A DNA stretch of 34,947 bases from positions 1 through 34,947 of the forward strand of contig NZ_LFQR01000068.1 of NCBI RefSeq assembly GCF_001182895.1, in the 5' to 3' direction. The notes below the pieces were generated by a model. It ran no database searches, was not told the DNA's origin, and saw nothing but the letters and a program-made list of their open reading frames with translations. How positions within the stretch are numbered: position 1 is the first letter of the stretch; each line of letters opens with the position of its first letter. This document shows positions 9,656-16,829 of this stretch, one piece after another. Position numbers and translations under genes: made by a program. Source of the DNA: Frateuria defendens. Lineage in GTDB: Bacteria; Pseudomonadota; Gammaproteobacteria; Xanthomonadales; Rhodanobacteraceae.

Positions 9656-11275
9656 ATGAGATTTGAGACGAACCGGCTTGCCGCCGCCCACCCCGCCCCG
9701 CGCCGGGTACGCCGGCTGGGCCAAGCAGCCCTGGCGCTGCTGATCTTGGCGGCCAGCACAGGGGCCCAGGCCGCTTCACCGCTCGGCTTCGATGCCGTGG
9801 CCGCGAAGGCGCAGGCGCTCGCCAAGTCGTCCTACCATTCGCCCAACGTCTCGCTGCCCGGCGCGCTGGCCGACCTCAAGTTCGAGCAGTACGCGCAGAT
9901 CCAGTACAAGGAGGACCGCGCGCTGTGGCACGGCGAGCGCCTGCCCTACGAGCTGACCTTCTTCCACGAGGGCATGCAGCAGTACAACATCCCGGTGAAG
10001 ATCCACATCGTCGGGACGGGCGGCGTCCATGACGTGAAATTCGACCCGTCGGGCTTCGACTACGGCAGCAACAAGTTCGATCCGGACGACCTCAAGAACC
10101 TCCAGTTTGCCGGACTGCGCGTGCAGGCGCCGATCAACGCCCGCGACCGTTACGACCAGATCCTGGTCTTCCAGGGCGCGAGCTACCTGCGCGCCATCGG
10201 CAAGGGCCAGCGCTTTGGCCTGTCCACGCGCGGGCTGGCGGTGGACACCGCGCTGCCCTCGGGCGAGGAATTTCCGCAGTTCGTCGAGTTCTGGGTCGAG
10301 CGCCCGGCCCACAACGCCCAGCAGCTGGTGGTGTACGCGCTGATGGACTCGCCGCGGGTGACCGGCGCCTACCGCTTCACCGTACACCCGGGGGTGACCA
10401 CGGTGACCGACGTGAAGGCGCGCGTGTTTCTGCGTGAGAACGTCGGCAAGCTGGGCCTGGCGCCGCTCACCGGCATGTTCCTGTTCGGTCCCAACCAACC
10501 CTCGCCGATCATCAACTTCCGCCCAGCCCTGCACGACTCCGAGGGCCTGTCGATCCATACCGGCGAAGACCGCTGGATCTGGCGGCCGTTGGTCGACCCC
10601 AAGGCGCTGACGGTGAGCTCGTTCGCGCTGACCGACCCCAAGGGTTTCGGCCTGATGCAGCGCTCGCACGACTTTGCCGACTACCAGGATCTGTTCGACC
10701 GCTACGACCTGCGCCCCAGCGGCTGGGTCGAGCCCAAGGGCCGCTGGGGCAAGGGCAAGGTGGAGCTGGTGGAAATCCCCACGCCGGACGAGACCAACGA
10801 CAACATCGTCGCCTATTGGGTGCCGGCGCAACCGCCCAAGCCGCTGCAGCCGCTGGACTACGAGTACAGCGTGCACTGGGAGAACACCGAGCAGACGCTG
10901 CCGCAAAACGTGGCCCACGTGAGCCAGACCCGCTTCAGCATGGGCACCGTCAAGCAGGCGGACCTGATCCGCAAGCCCGACGGCAGCCAGGAGTTCGTGA
11001 TCGACTTCGCCGGCAAGGCGCTCGACGGGGTCCCCGAGGGCGCGCCGCCGGTCGAGGCCGTGGTGGAGGCCGATCCGCACCTGCAGATCGTCCATACCGA
11101 GGTCACCCGCAACGATGCAGTAGGCGGTTATCGTCTCGCGCTGCGGTTCCGGCCCAAGGCCAACGATAGCGACAGCGACAAGGGGCCCAAGGAGCTGCGC
11201 GCCTACCTGCACAGCGGCAGCACCACCCTGAGCGAGACCTGGAGCTACCTGCTGCCCGCCACGCCGGCCCTGTGA
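9656..11275 (+). CDS. opgG: Glucans biosynthesis protein G (periplasmic)
   Basis: OpgG (MdoG) is the periplasmic protein needed to build or branch the beta-glucan backbone of osmoregulated periplasmic glucans. The roughly 539-residue product has a signal peptide ([21 protein letters not shown]) and then the MdoG domain across nearly its full length, with recognisable blocks such as [49 protein letters not shown] and [26 protein letters not shown] chose the ATG at 9656; a GTG at 9650 is also in frame and would add two residues. The lack of a twin-arginine motif favours OpgG over OpgD. opgH overlaps the stop by 4 nt (GTGA), so the two are translationally coupled. Xanthomonad homologues of this operon (hrpM region) affect virulence and osmotic fitness. 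Confidence 0.93.
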   Translation: MRFETNRLAAAHPAPRRVRRLGQAALALLILAASTGAQAASPLGFDAVAAKAQALAKSSYHSPNVSLPGALADLKFEQYAQIQYKEDRALWHGERLPYELTFFHEGMQQYNIPVKIHIVGTGGVHDVKFDPSGFDYGSNKFDPDDLKNLQFAGLRVQAPINARDRYDQILVFQGASYLRAIGKGQRFGLSTRGLAVDTALPSGEEFPQFVEFWVERPAHNAQQLVVYALMDSPRVTGAYRFTVHPGVTTVTDVKARVFLRENVGKLGLAPLTGMFLFGPNQPSPIINFRPALHDSEGLSIHTGEDRWIWRPLVDPKALTVSSFALTDPKGFGLMQRSHDFADYQDLFDRYDLRPSGWVEPKGRWGKGKVELVEIPTPDETNDNIVAYWVPAQPPKPLQPLDYEYSVHWENTEQTLPQNVAHVSQTRFSMGTVKQADLIRKPDGSQEFVIDFAGKALDGVPEGAPPVEAVVEADPHLQIVHTEVTRNDAVGGYRLALRFRPKANDSDSDKGPKELRAYLHSGSTTLSETWSYLLPATPAL

Positions 11276-13515
11276 GCGCCCCGATGACTGCCAGCCCCAA
11301 CACCACACCCGTCCTCGCCACCGCCGGACGTCCCGTCCCGCCGATCCGCCGCAGCACCCTGCTGGCCGAGCCGTGGACCACCAATCCGCTGGCCCGCGCC
11401 TGGCAGGCGCTGCGCCGCCCGTTCAGCGCCAGGCTGCGCCAGGCTCACGCGGCCCGGCACGACGTCATCCCGCCGGACACGCAGGGCAACTGGCGCCGCG
11501 CCGGCCTATGGCGGCGCGGCATCCTGCTGCTGATGGTGATCGCGCAGAGCGCGCTGGCCACCGTGTTCATGGTGCAGACCCTGCCCTACCACGGCGGGCA
11601 CTGGCTGGAAGTGGTGGTGCTGGCGTTCTTCGTGCTGCTGTTCGCCTGGGTCTCGGTGGGCTTCTGGACGGCCATCGCCGGCTTCCTGCTGCTGCTCCGC
11701 GGCCACGACCGCTACAGCGTCTCGGCCGCGCCGCCGTCCGCGCAGACCGCCGCCACGCCGCTGCCGCGCGACGGCCGCACCGCCCTGGTGATGCCGATCG
11801 CCAACGAGGACGTGGCGCGCGTCTTCGCCGGGCTGCGCGCCACCTACGAGTCGGTGCAGCGCACCGGCGAGCAGGATCACTTCGACCTGTACATCCTGAG
11901 CGACAGCGCCGACCCGGACATCGCCACCGCCGAGCTGTGCGCCTGGCGCGCGCTGGTCGACGCGGTCGGCGGCGAGGGGCGGATCTTCTACCGCCGCCGG
12001 CGCCGCCGTGTGAAGCGCAAGAGCGGCAACATCGACGACTTCTGTCGCCGCTGGGGCGCCAACTACCGCTACATGGTGGTGCTGGACGCCGACAGCGTGA
12101 TGACCGGGCAGAGCCTGGTGTCGCTGGTGCGGATGATGGAGTACCACCCTGGCGCCGGCATCATCCAGAGCCCGCCGCGGGCGATCGGCCGCGACACCTT
12201 CTACGCCCGCGTGCAGCAGTTCGCCACCCGCGTATACGGCCCGCTGTTCACCGCCGGGCTGCACTTCTGGCAGCTGGGCGAATCGCACTACTGGGGGCAC
12301 AACGCGATCATCCGGCTGGCGCCCTTCATGCGTCATTGCGCGCTGGCGCCGCTGCCGGGGCGCGGCAGCCTCTCGGGCGAGATCCTCTCGCACGATTTCG
12401 TCGAGGCGGCGCTGATGCGCCGCGCCGGCTGGGCCGTGTGGATCGCCTACGACCTGCCCGGCAGCTACGAGGAACTGCCGCCCAACCTGCTAGACGAGCT
12501 CAAGCGTGATCGCCGCTGGTGCCAGGGCAACCTGATGAACTTTCGGCTGTTCTTCGTGCGCGGGCTGCACCCGGTGCACCGCGTGGTGTTCCTCACCGGC
12601 ATGATGTCCTACATGTCGGCGCCGCTGTGGTTCACCTTCCTGATGCTGTCCACCGCGCTGCTGGCAGTGCAGACGCTGCTGCCGGTGACCTACTTCACCC
12701 AGCCGCATCAGCTGGTGCCGACCTGGCCGCAGTGGCACCCCGACCGCGCCCTGGCGCTGTTCGCCGCCACCAGTCTGCTGCTGTTCCTGCCCAAGTTGCT
12801 GGCGGTGGTGCGGCTGTGGCCACGCCGCAGCCGCGGCTACGGCGGAGCGATCCTGCTGACCGTTAGCATGCTGCTGGAGGTGCTGTTCTCCATGCTGCTG
12901 GCGCCGGTGCGCATGATGTTCCACACCAAGTTCGTCAATGCCGCCTTCCTCGGCTGGAAGGTGGTGTGGAAGTCGCCGCCCCGCGAGGACAGCCAGACGA
13001 CCTGGGGCGAGGCGATTCGCCGCCACGGCGTGCAGACCCTGTTCGCGGCCGCTTGGGGCGTGGCGGTGTACCTGCTCAACCCCACGCTGCTGGCCTGGAT
13101 GTCGCCGATCATCGGCTCGCTGCTGCTCGCCGTGCCGGTGTCAGTGTATTCCAGCCGCCTATCGCTCGGCCGCGCCTGCAAGCGGCAGGGGCTGTTCCTG
13201 ATCCCGGAGGAGATCCACGCGCCCGTCGAGCTGCGCGCCACCCGGCGCTACACCCGTCAACCGGCCAGGATGTCGGCCTTCGCCGAGGCGCTGGAGGACC
13301 CCGTGGTGCTGCCGCTGCTGACCGAGGCCGCGCCGAGCTTCCACCGCGACACGCCGCTGCAGCAACGCAGCCGCGAGCGGCGCCTCAAGGCCCTGCAGCA
13401 GGGCGTGGCGCAGCTGGACGACCGCCAGCGCCTGGCCGTGCTCGACAACGGTCGGCTGCTGCGCGAGTGGCACGAGCGGCGGTACCGTAGCGAAGCGGTA
13501 CCGGCGATGCCATGA
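11272..13515 (+). CDS. opgH: Glucans biosynthesis glucosyltransferase H
   Basis: OpgH (MdoH) is an inner-membrane family 2 glycosyltransferase that polymerises glucose from UDP-glucose and moves the chain to the periplasm. The 747-residue protein has N-terminal membrane helices (about 85-105 and 115-145), a cytoplasmic GT2 domain with [15 protein letters not shown], the LDADSVM acidic motif and the QxxRW-type motif RRWCQGN, and further helices at about 445-465, 490-515, 525-550 and 600-630. The start is a GTG at 11272 inside the opgG stop (GTGA); an ATG at 11284 is the alternative. The last residues ([11 protein letters not shown]) are encoded by a small palindrome, GGTACCG..CGGTACC (13482-13503). 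It is shorter than the 847-residue E. coli protein, mostly at the N terminus. Confidence 0.95.
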   Translation: MSAPMTASPNTTPVLATAGRPVPPIRRSTLLAEPWTTNPLARAWQALRRPFSARLRQAHAARHDVIPPDTQGNWRRAGLWRRGILLLMVIAQSALATVFMVQTLPYHGGHWLEVVVLAFFVLLFAWVSVGFWTAIAGFLLLLRGHDRYSVSAAPPSAQTAATPLPRDGRTALVMPIANEDVARVFAGLRATYESVQRTGEQDHFDLYILSDSADPDIATAELCAWRALVDAVGGEGRIFYRRRRRRVKRKSGNIDDFCRRWGANYRYMVVLDADSVMTGQSLVSLVRMMEYHPGAGIIQSPPRAIGRDTFYARVQQFATRVYGPLFTAGLHFWQLGESHYWGHNAIIRLAPFMRHCALAPLPGRGSLSGEILSHDFVEAALMRRAGWAVWIAYDLPGSYEELPPNLLDELKRDRRWCQGNLMNFRLFFVRGLHPVHRVVFLTGMMSYMSAPLWFTFLMLSTALLAVQTLLPVTYFTQPHQLVPTWPQWHPDRALALFAATSLLLFLPKLLAVVRLWPRRSRGYGGAILLTVSMLLEVLFSMLLAPVRMMFHTKFVNAAFLGWKVVWKSPPREDSQTTWGEAIRRHGVQTLFAAAWGVAVYLLNPTLLAWMSPIIGSLLLAVPVSVYSSRLSLGRACKRQGLFLIPEEIHAPVELRATRRYTRQPARMSAFAEALEDPVVLPLLTEAAPSFHRDTPLQQRSRERRLKALQQGVAQLDDRQRLAVLDNGRLLREWHERRYRSEAVPAMP

Positions 13516-13681
13516 CGAGAGCGACGGGCATCCACGTGCACCGCCGCCTCACCGTGCCACGCGCAGGGATGTGCCTGCGCGTGGCGCAGCGCTCGCCCGC
13601 GAGCCAGGCGGTGTTCGTTCCCGCGTCGAACGCATCATCGCCCCGGCGCGAAAACACCTGCCTAGAGCGGCCGGGCCGCGA
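13516..13681. other. opgH downstream spacer with 12-bp hairpin
   Basis: No gene is supported here. A perfect inverted repeat, GCCACGCGCAGG (13556-13567) and CCTGCGCGTGGC (13574-13585) with a 6-nt loop, lies 40 bases after the opgH stop. It lacks a T-run, so it may be a REP-like transcript stabiliser or a Rho-assisted end and not a classical intrinsic terminator. Confidence 0.5.
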
Positions 13682-14090
13682 TCAGAAACGCACGTCCACG
13701 GTTGCCACCGCGTAGGTGCTGGAAGCCAGCCCGCTGGCCCCGGCGAAGGCGCCGTGGGTGAAATGGGTGAAATCCAAGCGTAGCAGCAGCGATGGATTGA
13801 GCCGCCAGTCCACCGCCATGCGCTTGGAGGCACCGATACGGTGCACCCCTGAGGCGGAACCGCGTGCCAGCACCGACAGCCCGTCGCCGTAGATGGCGTC
13901 CCGGCGGCTGGCGCGTCACAGGCCGACGTAGCCCACGCTCACCGACACGTCCTTCGCCGGCTGCACGCGCAGCGACGGTACACGTCGACCAGGTTGGCCA
14001 CCAGGCTGGCGTTGGTCTCGGATATGTAGTCGAAGGGTCCCCGACAAGGGGTGGAAAGTGTCCGCTCCAGATGCAACGCCCGCCGAACTC
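13682..14090 (-). pseudogene. Decayed 3' end of an alginate-export-type outer-membrane porin
   Basis: The minus strand can be joined into one coherent beta-barrel tail if three lesions are repaired. From about 14082 it reads ASGADTFHPLSGT; then a +1 insertion near 14036-14041 leads to FDYISETNASLVANLVDVY; then a 1-nt loss near 13980 restores PSLRVQPAKDVSVSVGYVGL; then an in-frame TGA at 13918-13916 where Trp is expected; then RASRRDAIYGDGL and WRLNPSLLLRLDFTHF, ending in TYAVATVDVRF. The terminal Phe and alternating hydrophobic pattern are typical of outer-membrane barrels. From memory, the block order resembles alginate-export (AlgE-like) porins of proteobacteria. No intact 5' part is visible upstream, where the sequence runs into the asnB 3' end, so this is a truncated and inactivated remnant. 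Confidence 0.68.
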
Positions 14091-14214
14091 TGCGACACAC
14101 GCCGCCCGATGCGGCCGACACGGAACGCCCGGCGCGGCAAAGCCGCGCCGGGCGATGGCGACTCCGGGCGAAGCCTGGCCGGAACGCGCCACTCCGGCCC
14201 CCATCCCGCTCGCG

Positions 14215-15882
14215 TTATGCGAGCGCCTGGGCATGCACGCCGCGCACCGCGCGGCCGGAAGGGTCCGCCGCGGCCGCGAAGGCCGGATCCCACGCCAGCG
14301 CCGCCGGCGAGGAACAGGCGATCGACTTGCCACCCGGCACCGTGTTGGCGCAGGCCTCGCCGGGGAAGAACTTCTCGAAGATGCTGCGGTAGAGGTAGGC
14401 CTCCTTGGTGGCCGGCGTGTTGACCGGGAAGCGCGCGGCGGCGGCGGCGAACTCGCGGTCGCTCACCATCTGCTCGGCATGCGCCTTGAGGCCGTCGATC
14501 CAGCCGTAGCCCACGCCGTCGCTGAACTGCTCCTTCTGCCGCCACAGGATCGAATCGGGCAGCGCGTCCTGGAAGGCCTCGCGCAGCGCGGCCTTCTCGA
14601 TGCGGCCGCCGCCGGCCATCTTCTGCTTCGCGTCCATGCCCATCGCCACGTCGAGGAACTCCAGGTCGAGGAAGGGCACGCGCGCCTCCACGCCCCAGGC
14701 CATCATCGACTTGTTGGCGCGCAGGCAGTCGTAGCTGTGCAGCGCGTCGAGCTTGCGCACCGTCTCCTCGTGGAAGGCCTCGACCGAAGGCGCCTTGTGG
14801 AAATAGAGGTAGCCGCCGAAGACCTCGTCCGAGCCCTCGCCCGAGAGCACCATCTTCACGCCCATCGCCTTGATCCGGCGCGCCAGCAGGTACATCGGCG
14901 TGGAGGCGCGGATGGTGGTGACGTCGTAGGTCTCGATGTGGCGGATCACCTCCGGCAGCGCGTCCAGGCCTTCGGCGAAGGTGTAGACGAAGCCGTGGTG
15001 CACGGTGCCCAGCGCGTCGGCGGCCACCTGCGCGGCGGCGAGGTCGGGCGAGCCTTCCAGGCCGATGGCGAAGGAGTGCAGGCGCGGCCACCAGGCCTCG
15101 CTCTTGTCGTCGTCCTCGACCCGCTCGCGGGCGAACTTCGCCGCGCAGGCGGCCACCAGCGAGGAATCCAGGCCGCCGGAGAGCAGCACGCCGTAGGGCA
15201 CGTCGGTCATCATCTGGCGGTGCACGGCCTGCTCGAACGCCTGTCGCAGCGGCTGCGGGCCGACTTCATGGCCGCGGGTGTGGGCGTAGTCGCGCCAGGG
15301 CTTCTCGTAGTAGCGGCGCAGCTCGCCGCTGGCGCTGTCGTAGACGTGGCCGGGCGGGAACGGCGCCACATCCGCGCACTCGCCCACCAGCGACTTCATC
15401 TCCGAGGCCACCAGCAGGCGGCCCTGGGCGTCGTGGCCCCAGTACAGCGGGCACACGCCGATCGGGTCGCGGGCGATCAGGTAGCGCTGCGCCTCGCCGT
15501 CCCACAGCGCGAAGGCGAAGATACCGTTGAGCCGGTGCACGAAGGCGGCGCCGTGCTCGCGGTAGAGCGCGTTGATCACCTCGCAGTCCGAGCCGGTGGT
15601 GAAGTCGTAGCCGCTCTCGGCGCGCAGCTCGCGGTGGTTGTAGATCTCGCCGTTCACCGCCAGCGCCAGCGCGCCGTCGCGCGAACGCAGCGGCTGCGAA
15701 CCGCTGGTGGGGTCGACGATGGCCAGGCGCTCGTGCACCAGGATCGTGCCGGCGTCGACGAACACGCCGCTCCAGTCGGGGCCGCGATGGCGCTGGCGGG
15801 CGGAAAGCTCCAGCGAGAGCCGGCGCAGGGCGGCGAAGTCGTCGCCGGGCTGAAGGTCGAACATTCCGAAGATGGCGCACAT
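14215..15882 (-). CDS. asnB: Asparagine synthetase B (glutamine-hydrolysing)
   Basis: AsnB makes asparagine from aspartate, ATP and glutamine-derived ammonia. The 555-residue protein has the N-terminal nucleophile glutaminase domain with the catalytic Cys2 (MCAIFG after Met removal), RHRGPD, NGEIYNH and the conserved SDCEV segment. The C-terminal synthetase domain carries the PP-loop SGGLDSSLVAA and SGEGSDEVFGGYLYF. The start at 15882 is fixed by Cys2, although the frame stays open to about 16002. The length is close to E. coli AsnB (554). It is preceded by an Asn-rich leader ORF and a strong hairpin with a T-run (15927-15960), so expression is probably set by transcription attenuation. Downstream lies only the decayed porin fragment. 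Confidence 0.96.
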   Translation of the reverse strand: MCAIFGMFDLQPGDDFAALRRLSLELSARQRHRGPDWSGVFVDAGTILVHERLAIVDPTSGSQPLRSRDGALALAVNGEIYNHRELRAESGYDFTTGSDCEVINALYREHGAAFVHRLNGIFAFALWDGEAQRYLIARDPIGVCPLYWGHDAQGRLLVASEMKSLVGECADVAPFPPGHVYDSASGELRRYYEKPWRDYAHTRGHEVGPQPLRQAFEQAVHRQMMTDVPYGVLLSGGLDSSLVAACAAKFARERVEDDDKSEAWWPRLHSFAIGLEGSPDLAAAQVAADALGTVHHGFVYTFAEGLDALPEVIRHIETYDVTTIRASTPMYLLARRIKAMGVKMVLSGEGSDEVFGGYLYFHKAPSVEAFHEETVRKLDALHSYDCLRANKSMMAWGVEARVPFLDLEFLDVAMGMDAKQKMAGGGRIEKAALREAFQDALPDSILWRQKEQFSDGVGYGWIDGLKAHAEQMVSDREFAAAAARFPVNTPATKEAYLYRSIFEKFFPGEACANTVPGGKSIACSSPAALAWDPAFAAAADPSGRAVRGVHAQALA

Positions 15883-15926
15883 GGTCTGGTGGTTCCTTGG
15901 GGTCAGTCGGGGCTTGCTGGAGGTCC

Positions 15927-15960
15927 AAAAACGAAAGGGCCCGCACTTGGCGGGCCCTTT
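15927..15960 (-). terminator. Attenuator terminator in the asnB leader
   Basis: A perfect 11-bp stem (minus strand AAAGGGCCCGC / GCGGGCCCTTT, loop CAAGT, 15960-15934) is followed by CG and a run of five Ts (15931-15927). It stands 26 nt after the leader-peptide stop codon and 44 nt before the asnB start. In this position it would end transcription before the structural gene, the placement expected of an attenuator. Confidence 0.85.
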
Positions 15961-16061
15961 TGCGTGATGCTGGAGACTTTTCTCGTCTACACGCCGGCCC
16001 ACCCGTCGTTGCGGGTATTGGTATTGGCGTTGTTGTTATTGAGGCGCTTCGCGGCCAGGCG
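15934..16061 (-). promoter_or_regulatory. asnB attenuator: alternative RNA pairings
   Basis: On the minus strand three mutually exclusive pairings can be drawn. Segment 1 CGCCTGGCC (16061-16053) pairs with segment 2 GGCCGGCG (15999-15992) over 8 bp with one bulged U. Segment 2, as GGTGGGCC (16003-15996), pairs with segment 3 GGCCCGCC (15956-15949) over 8 bp with one G-U pair. Segment 3 also forms the terminator with segment 4. The Asn codons (16040-16008) lie between segments 1 and 2. A ribosome stalled on Asn codons would leave segment 2 free for 2:3 antitermination; one reaching the stop at 15987 would cover segment 2 and allow the terminator. Relative stabilities were not computed. Confidence 0.7.
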
Positions 16062-16118
16062 CGCATCCGCCGCGAAGGCGGCGGAAAGCAGACTGTGGCT
16101 GGCGGCGGAAAGGCTCAT
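15987..16118 (-). CDS. Putative Asn-rich leader peptide controlling asnB
   Basis: This 43-codon ORF runs from ATG at 16118 to TAG at 15987. Residues 27-37 read NNNNANTNTRN, giving seven Asn codons in eleven positions, both AAT and AAC. The rest (MSLSAASHSLLSAAF at the start, DGWAGV at the end) shows no domain. The position, the terminator just downstream and the identity of the controlled gene (asparagine synthetase) all point to a ribosome-stalling leader as in his, leu and trp attenuators. No Shine-Dalgarno is visible, and a possible -10 (TTTAGT, 16132-16127) lies so close to the ATG that the message may be nearly leaderless. Function is inferred; no homologue is known to me. Confidence 0.78.
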   Translation of the reverse strand: MSLSAASHSLLSAAFAADARLAAKRLNNNNANTNTRNDGWAGV

Positions 16119-16126
16119 AGGCTTGG

Positions 16127-16155
16127 ACTAAAGCATAAGCCGTGGATCGATGCAA
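16127..16155 (-). promoter_or_regulatory. Candidate asnB leader promoter
   Basis: The minus strand shows TTGCAT (-35-like, 16155-16150), 17 nt of spacer and TTTAGT (-10-like, 16132-16127). Matches to the sigma-70 consensus are moderate. It would start transcription around 16120, next to the leader ATG at 16118. This is a weak prediction. Confidence 0.3.
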
Positions 16156-16266
16156 GCCGCTCGACTGTCGCAGGGCGTGGCCTGATCCGCCGCAGGCGGC
16201 GCCACCGCCGCGGCATCGACCTGTCGATGGCGTGCGCGTATGGACAGGAGCCCGCACCACCGCACA

Positions 16267-16632
16267 TCAGAGGCCGCCGACCCACTGCTTGGCAGGCTCC
16301 AGCTCGGCGTTGCGGAACAGCCGGAACTCGCCCGGCACCGCAAAGCCGAACATGCGCGCCACGGCGCGCACCCACCCCACGTCGGTGACCAGAGCCGTAC
16401 GTTCCCAGCCGGTGAGGTGGCGGAAACCGAGCTTGGTGTCGTCCCACATGGCGCCGGCGTCGAAACCGGAAAAATCCTCGCCGAGCTGGAACAGCACGCG
16501 CAGCTTGCGGTTGAGCGCGAACGCCGCCTCGATGTCGGGCACCAGCACGTTCTCGTAGTCGGCGGCGGAGACCTGCCCGCTCGCACGGAAACCCAGCACG
16601 CCGGGCGGAAGGTCGGTGAGCTGCTCGATCAT
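16267..16632 (-). CDS. STAS/SpoIIAA-like domain protein
   Basis: This 121-residue cytoplasmic protein resembles the SpoIIAA-like (STAS/SEC14-related) family. Features include an N-terminal strand pair (LPPGVLGFRASGQVSAADYENVLVPDIEAAF), the strand KLRVLFQLGEDFSGFDAGAMWDD, and a tail with WERTALVTDVGWVRAVARMFGFAVPGEFRLF. Members bind hydrophobic ligands or partner proteins and lack a known catalytic site. I chose the ATG at 16632 because GGGAG lies about 8 nt upstream and conserved sequence starts there; the frame extends to 16737 without family-like sequence. It lies 200 nt downstream of recJ on the same strand, separated from it by a REP-like palindrome, and upstream of the asnB leader. Role unknown. 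Confidence 0.82.
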   Translation of the reverse strand: MIEQLTDLPPGVLGFRASGQVSAADYENVLVPDIEAAFALNRKLRVLFQLGEDFSGFDAGAMWDDTKLGFRHLTGWERTALVTDVGWVRAVARMFGFAVPGEFRLFRNAELEPAKQWVGGL

Positions 16633-16739
16633 GGCGGACTCCCGCTGCGATGGAGGCTCCATCGAACCGCCTTCGGCGATGGGAGGCAAGCGGCGTGGCG
16701 TGAAGGCCGCCTGCGCCGGAGCAGAAGCTTGCCGCATGA

Positions 16740-16813
16740 GGAGCGCGCCTTGCGCGCGACCGAGGCGTCACGGCTTCGCCGCCGCGCCGCCTGCCGCGCG
16801 CAAGGCGCGCTCC
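16740..16813. repeat. REP-like long inverted repeat, copy 2
   Basis: The arms GGAGCGCGCCTTGCGCGCG (16740-16758) and its exact reverse complement ending at 16813 form a 19-bp perfect stem around a GC-rich interior. The copy at 6167-6242 shares the arm sequence. It lies between recJ and the STAS-like gene and may end or stabilise the recJ transcript. Confidence 0.78.
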
Positions 16814-16829
16814 TGCATGGGGCCGGCAC

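Noticed and set aside
15934-15960. The hairpin upstream of asnB as the ordinary terminator of the STAS-like gene
   Set aside because: It lies about 300 nt beyond that gene's stop and directly after an Asn-rich ORF ahead of asnB. An attenuator explains its position better, although read-through from upstream may also end here.
15987-16066. The other reading frame of the Asn stretch (SITTTPIPIPATT), i.e. a Thr/Ile/Pro leader
   Set aside because: That frame does not stop before the hairpin, runs on into asnB antiphase and has no link to the gene controlled. The Asn frame ends at a stop just before the hairpin.
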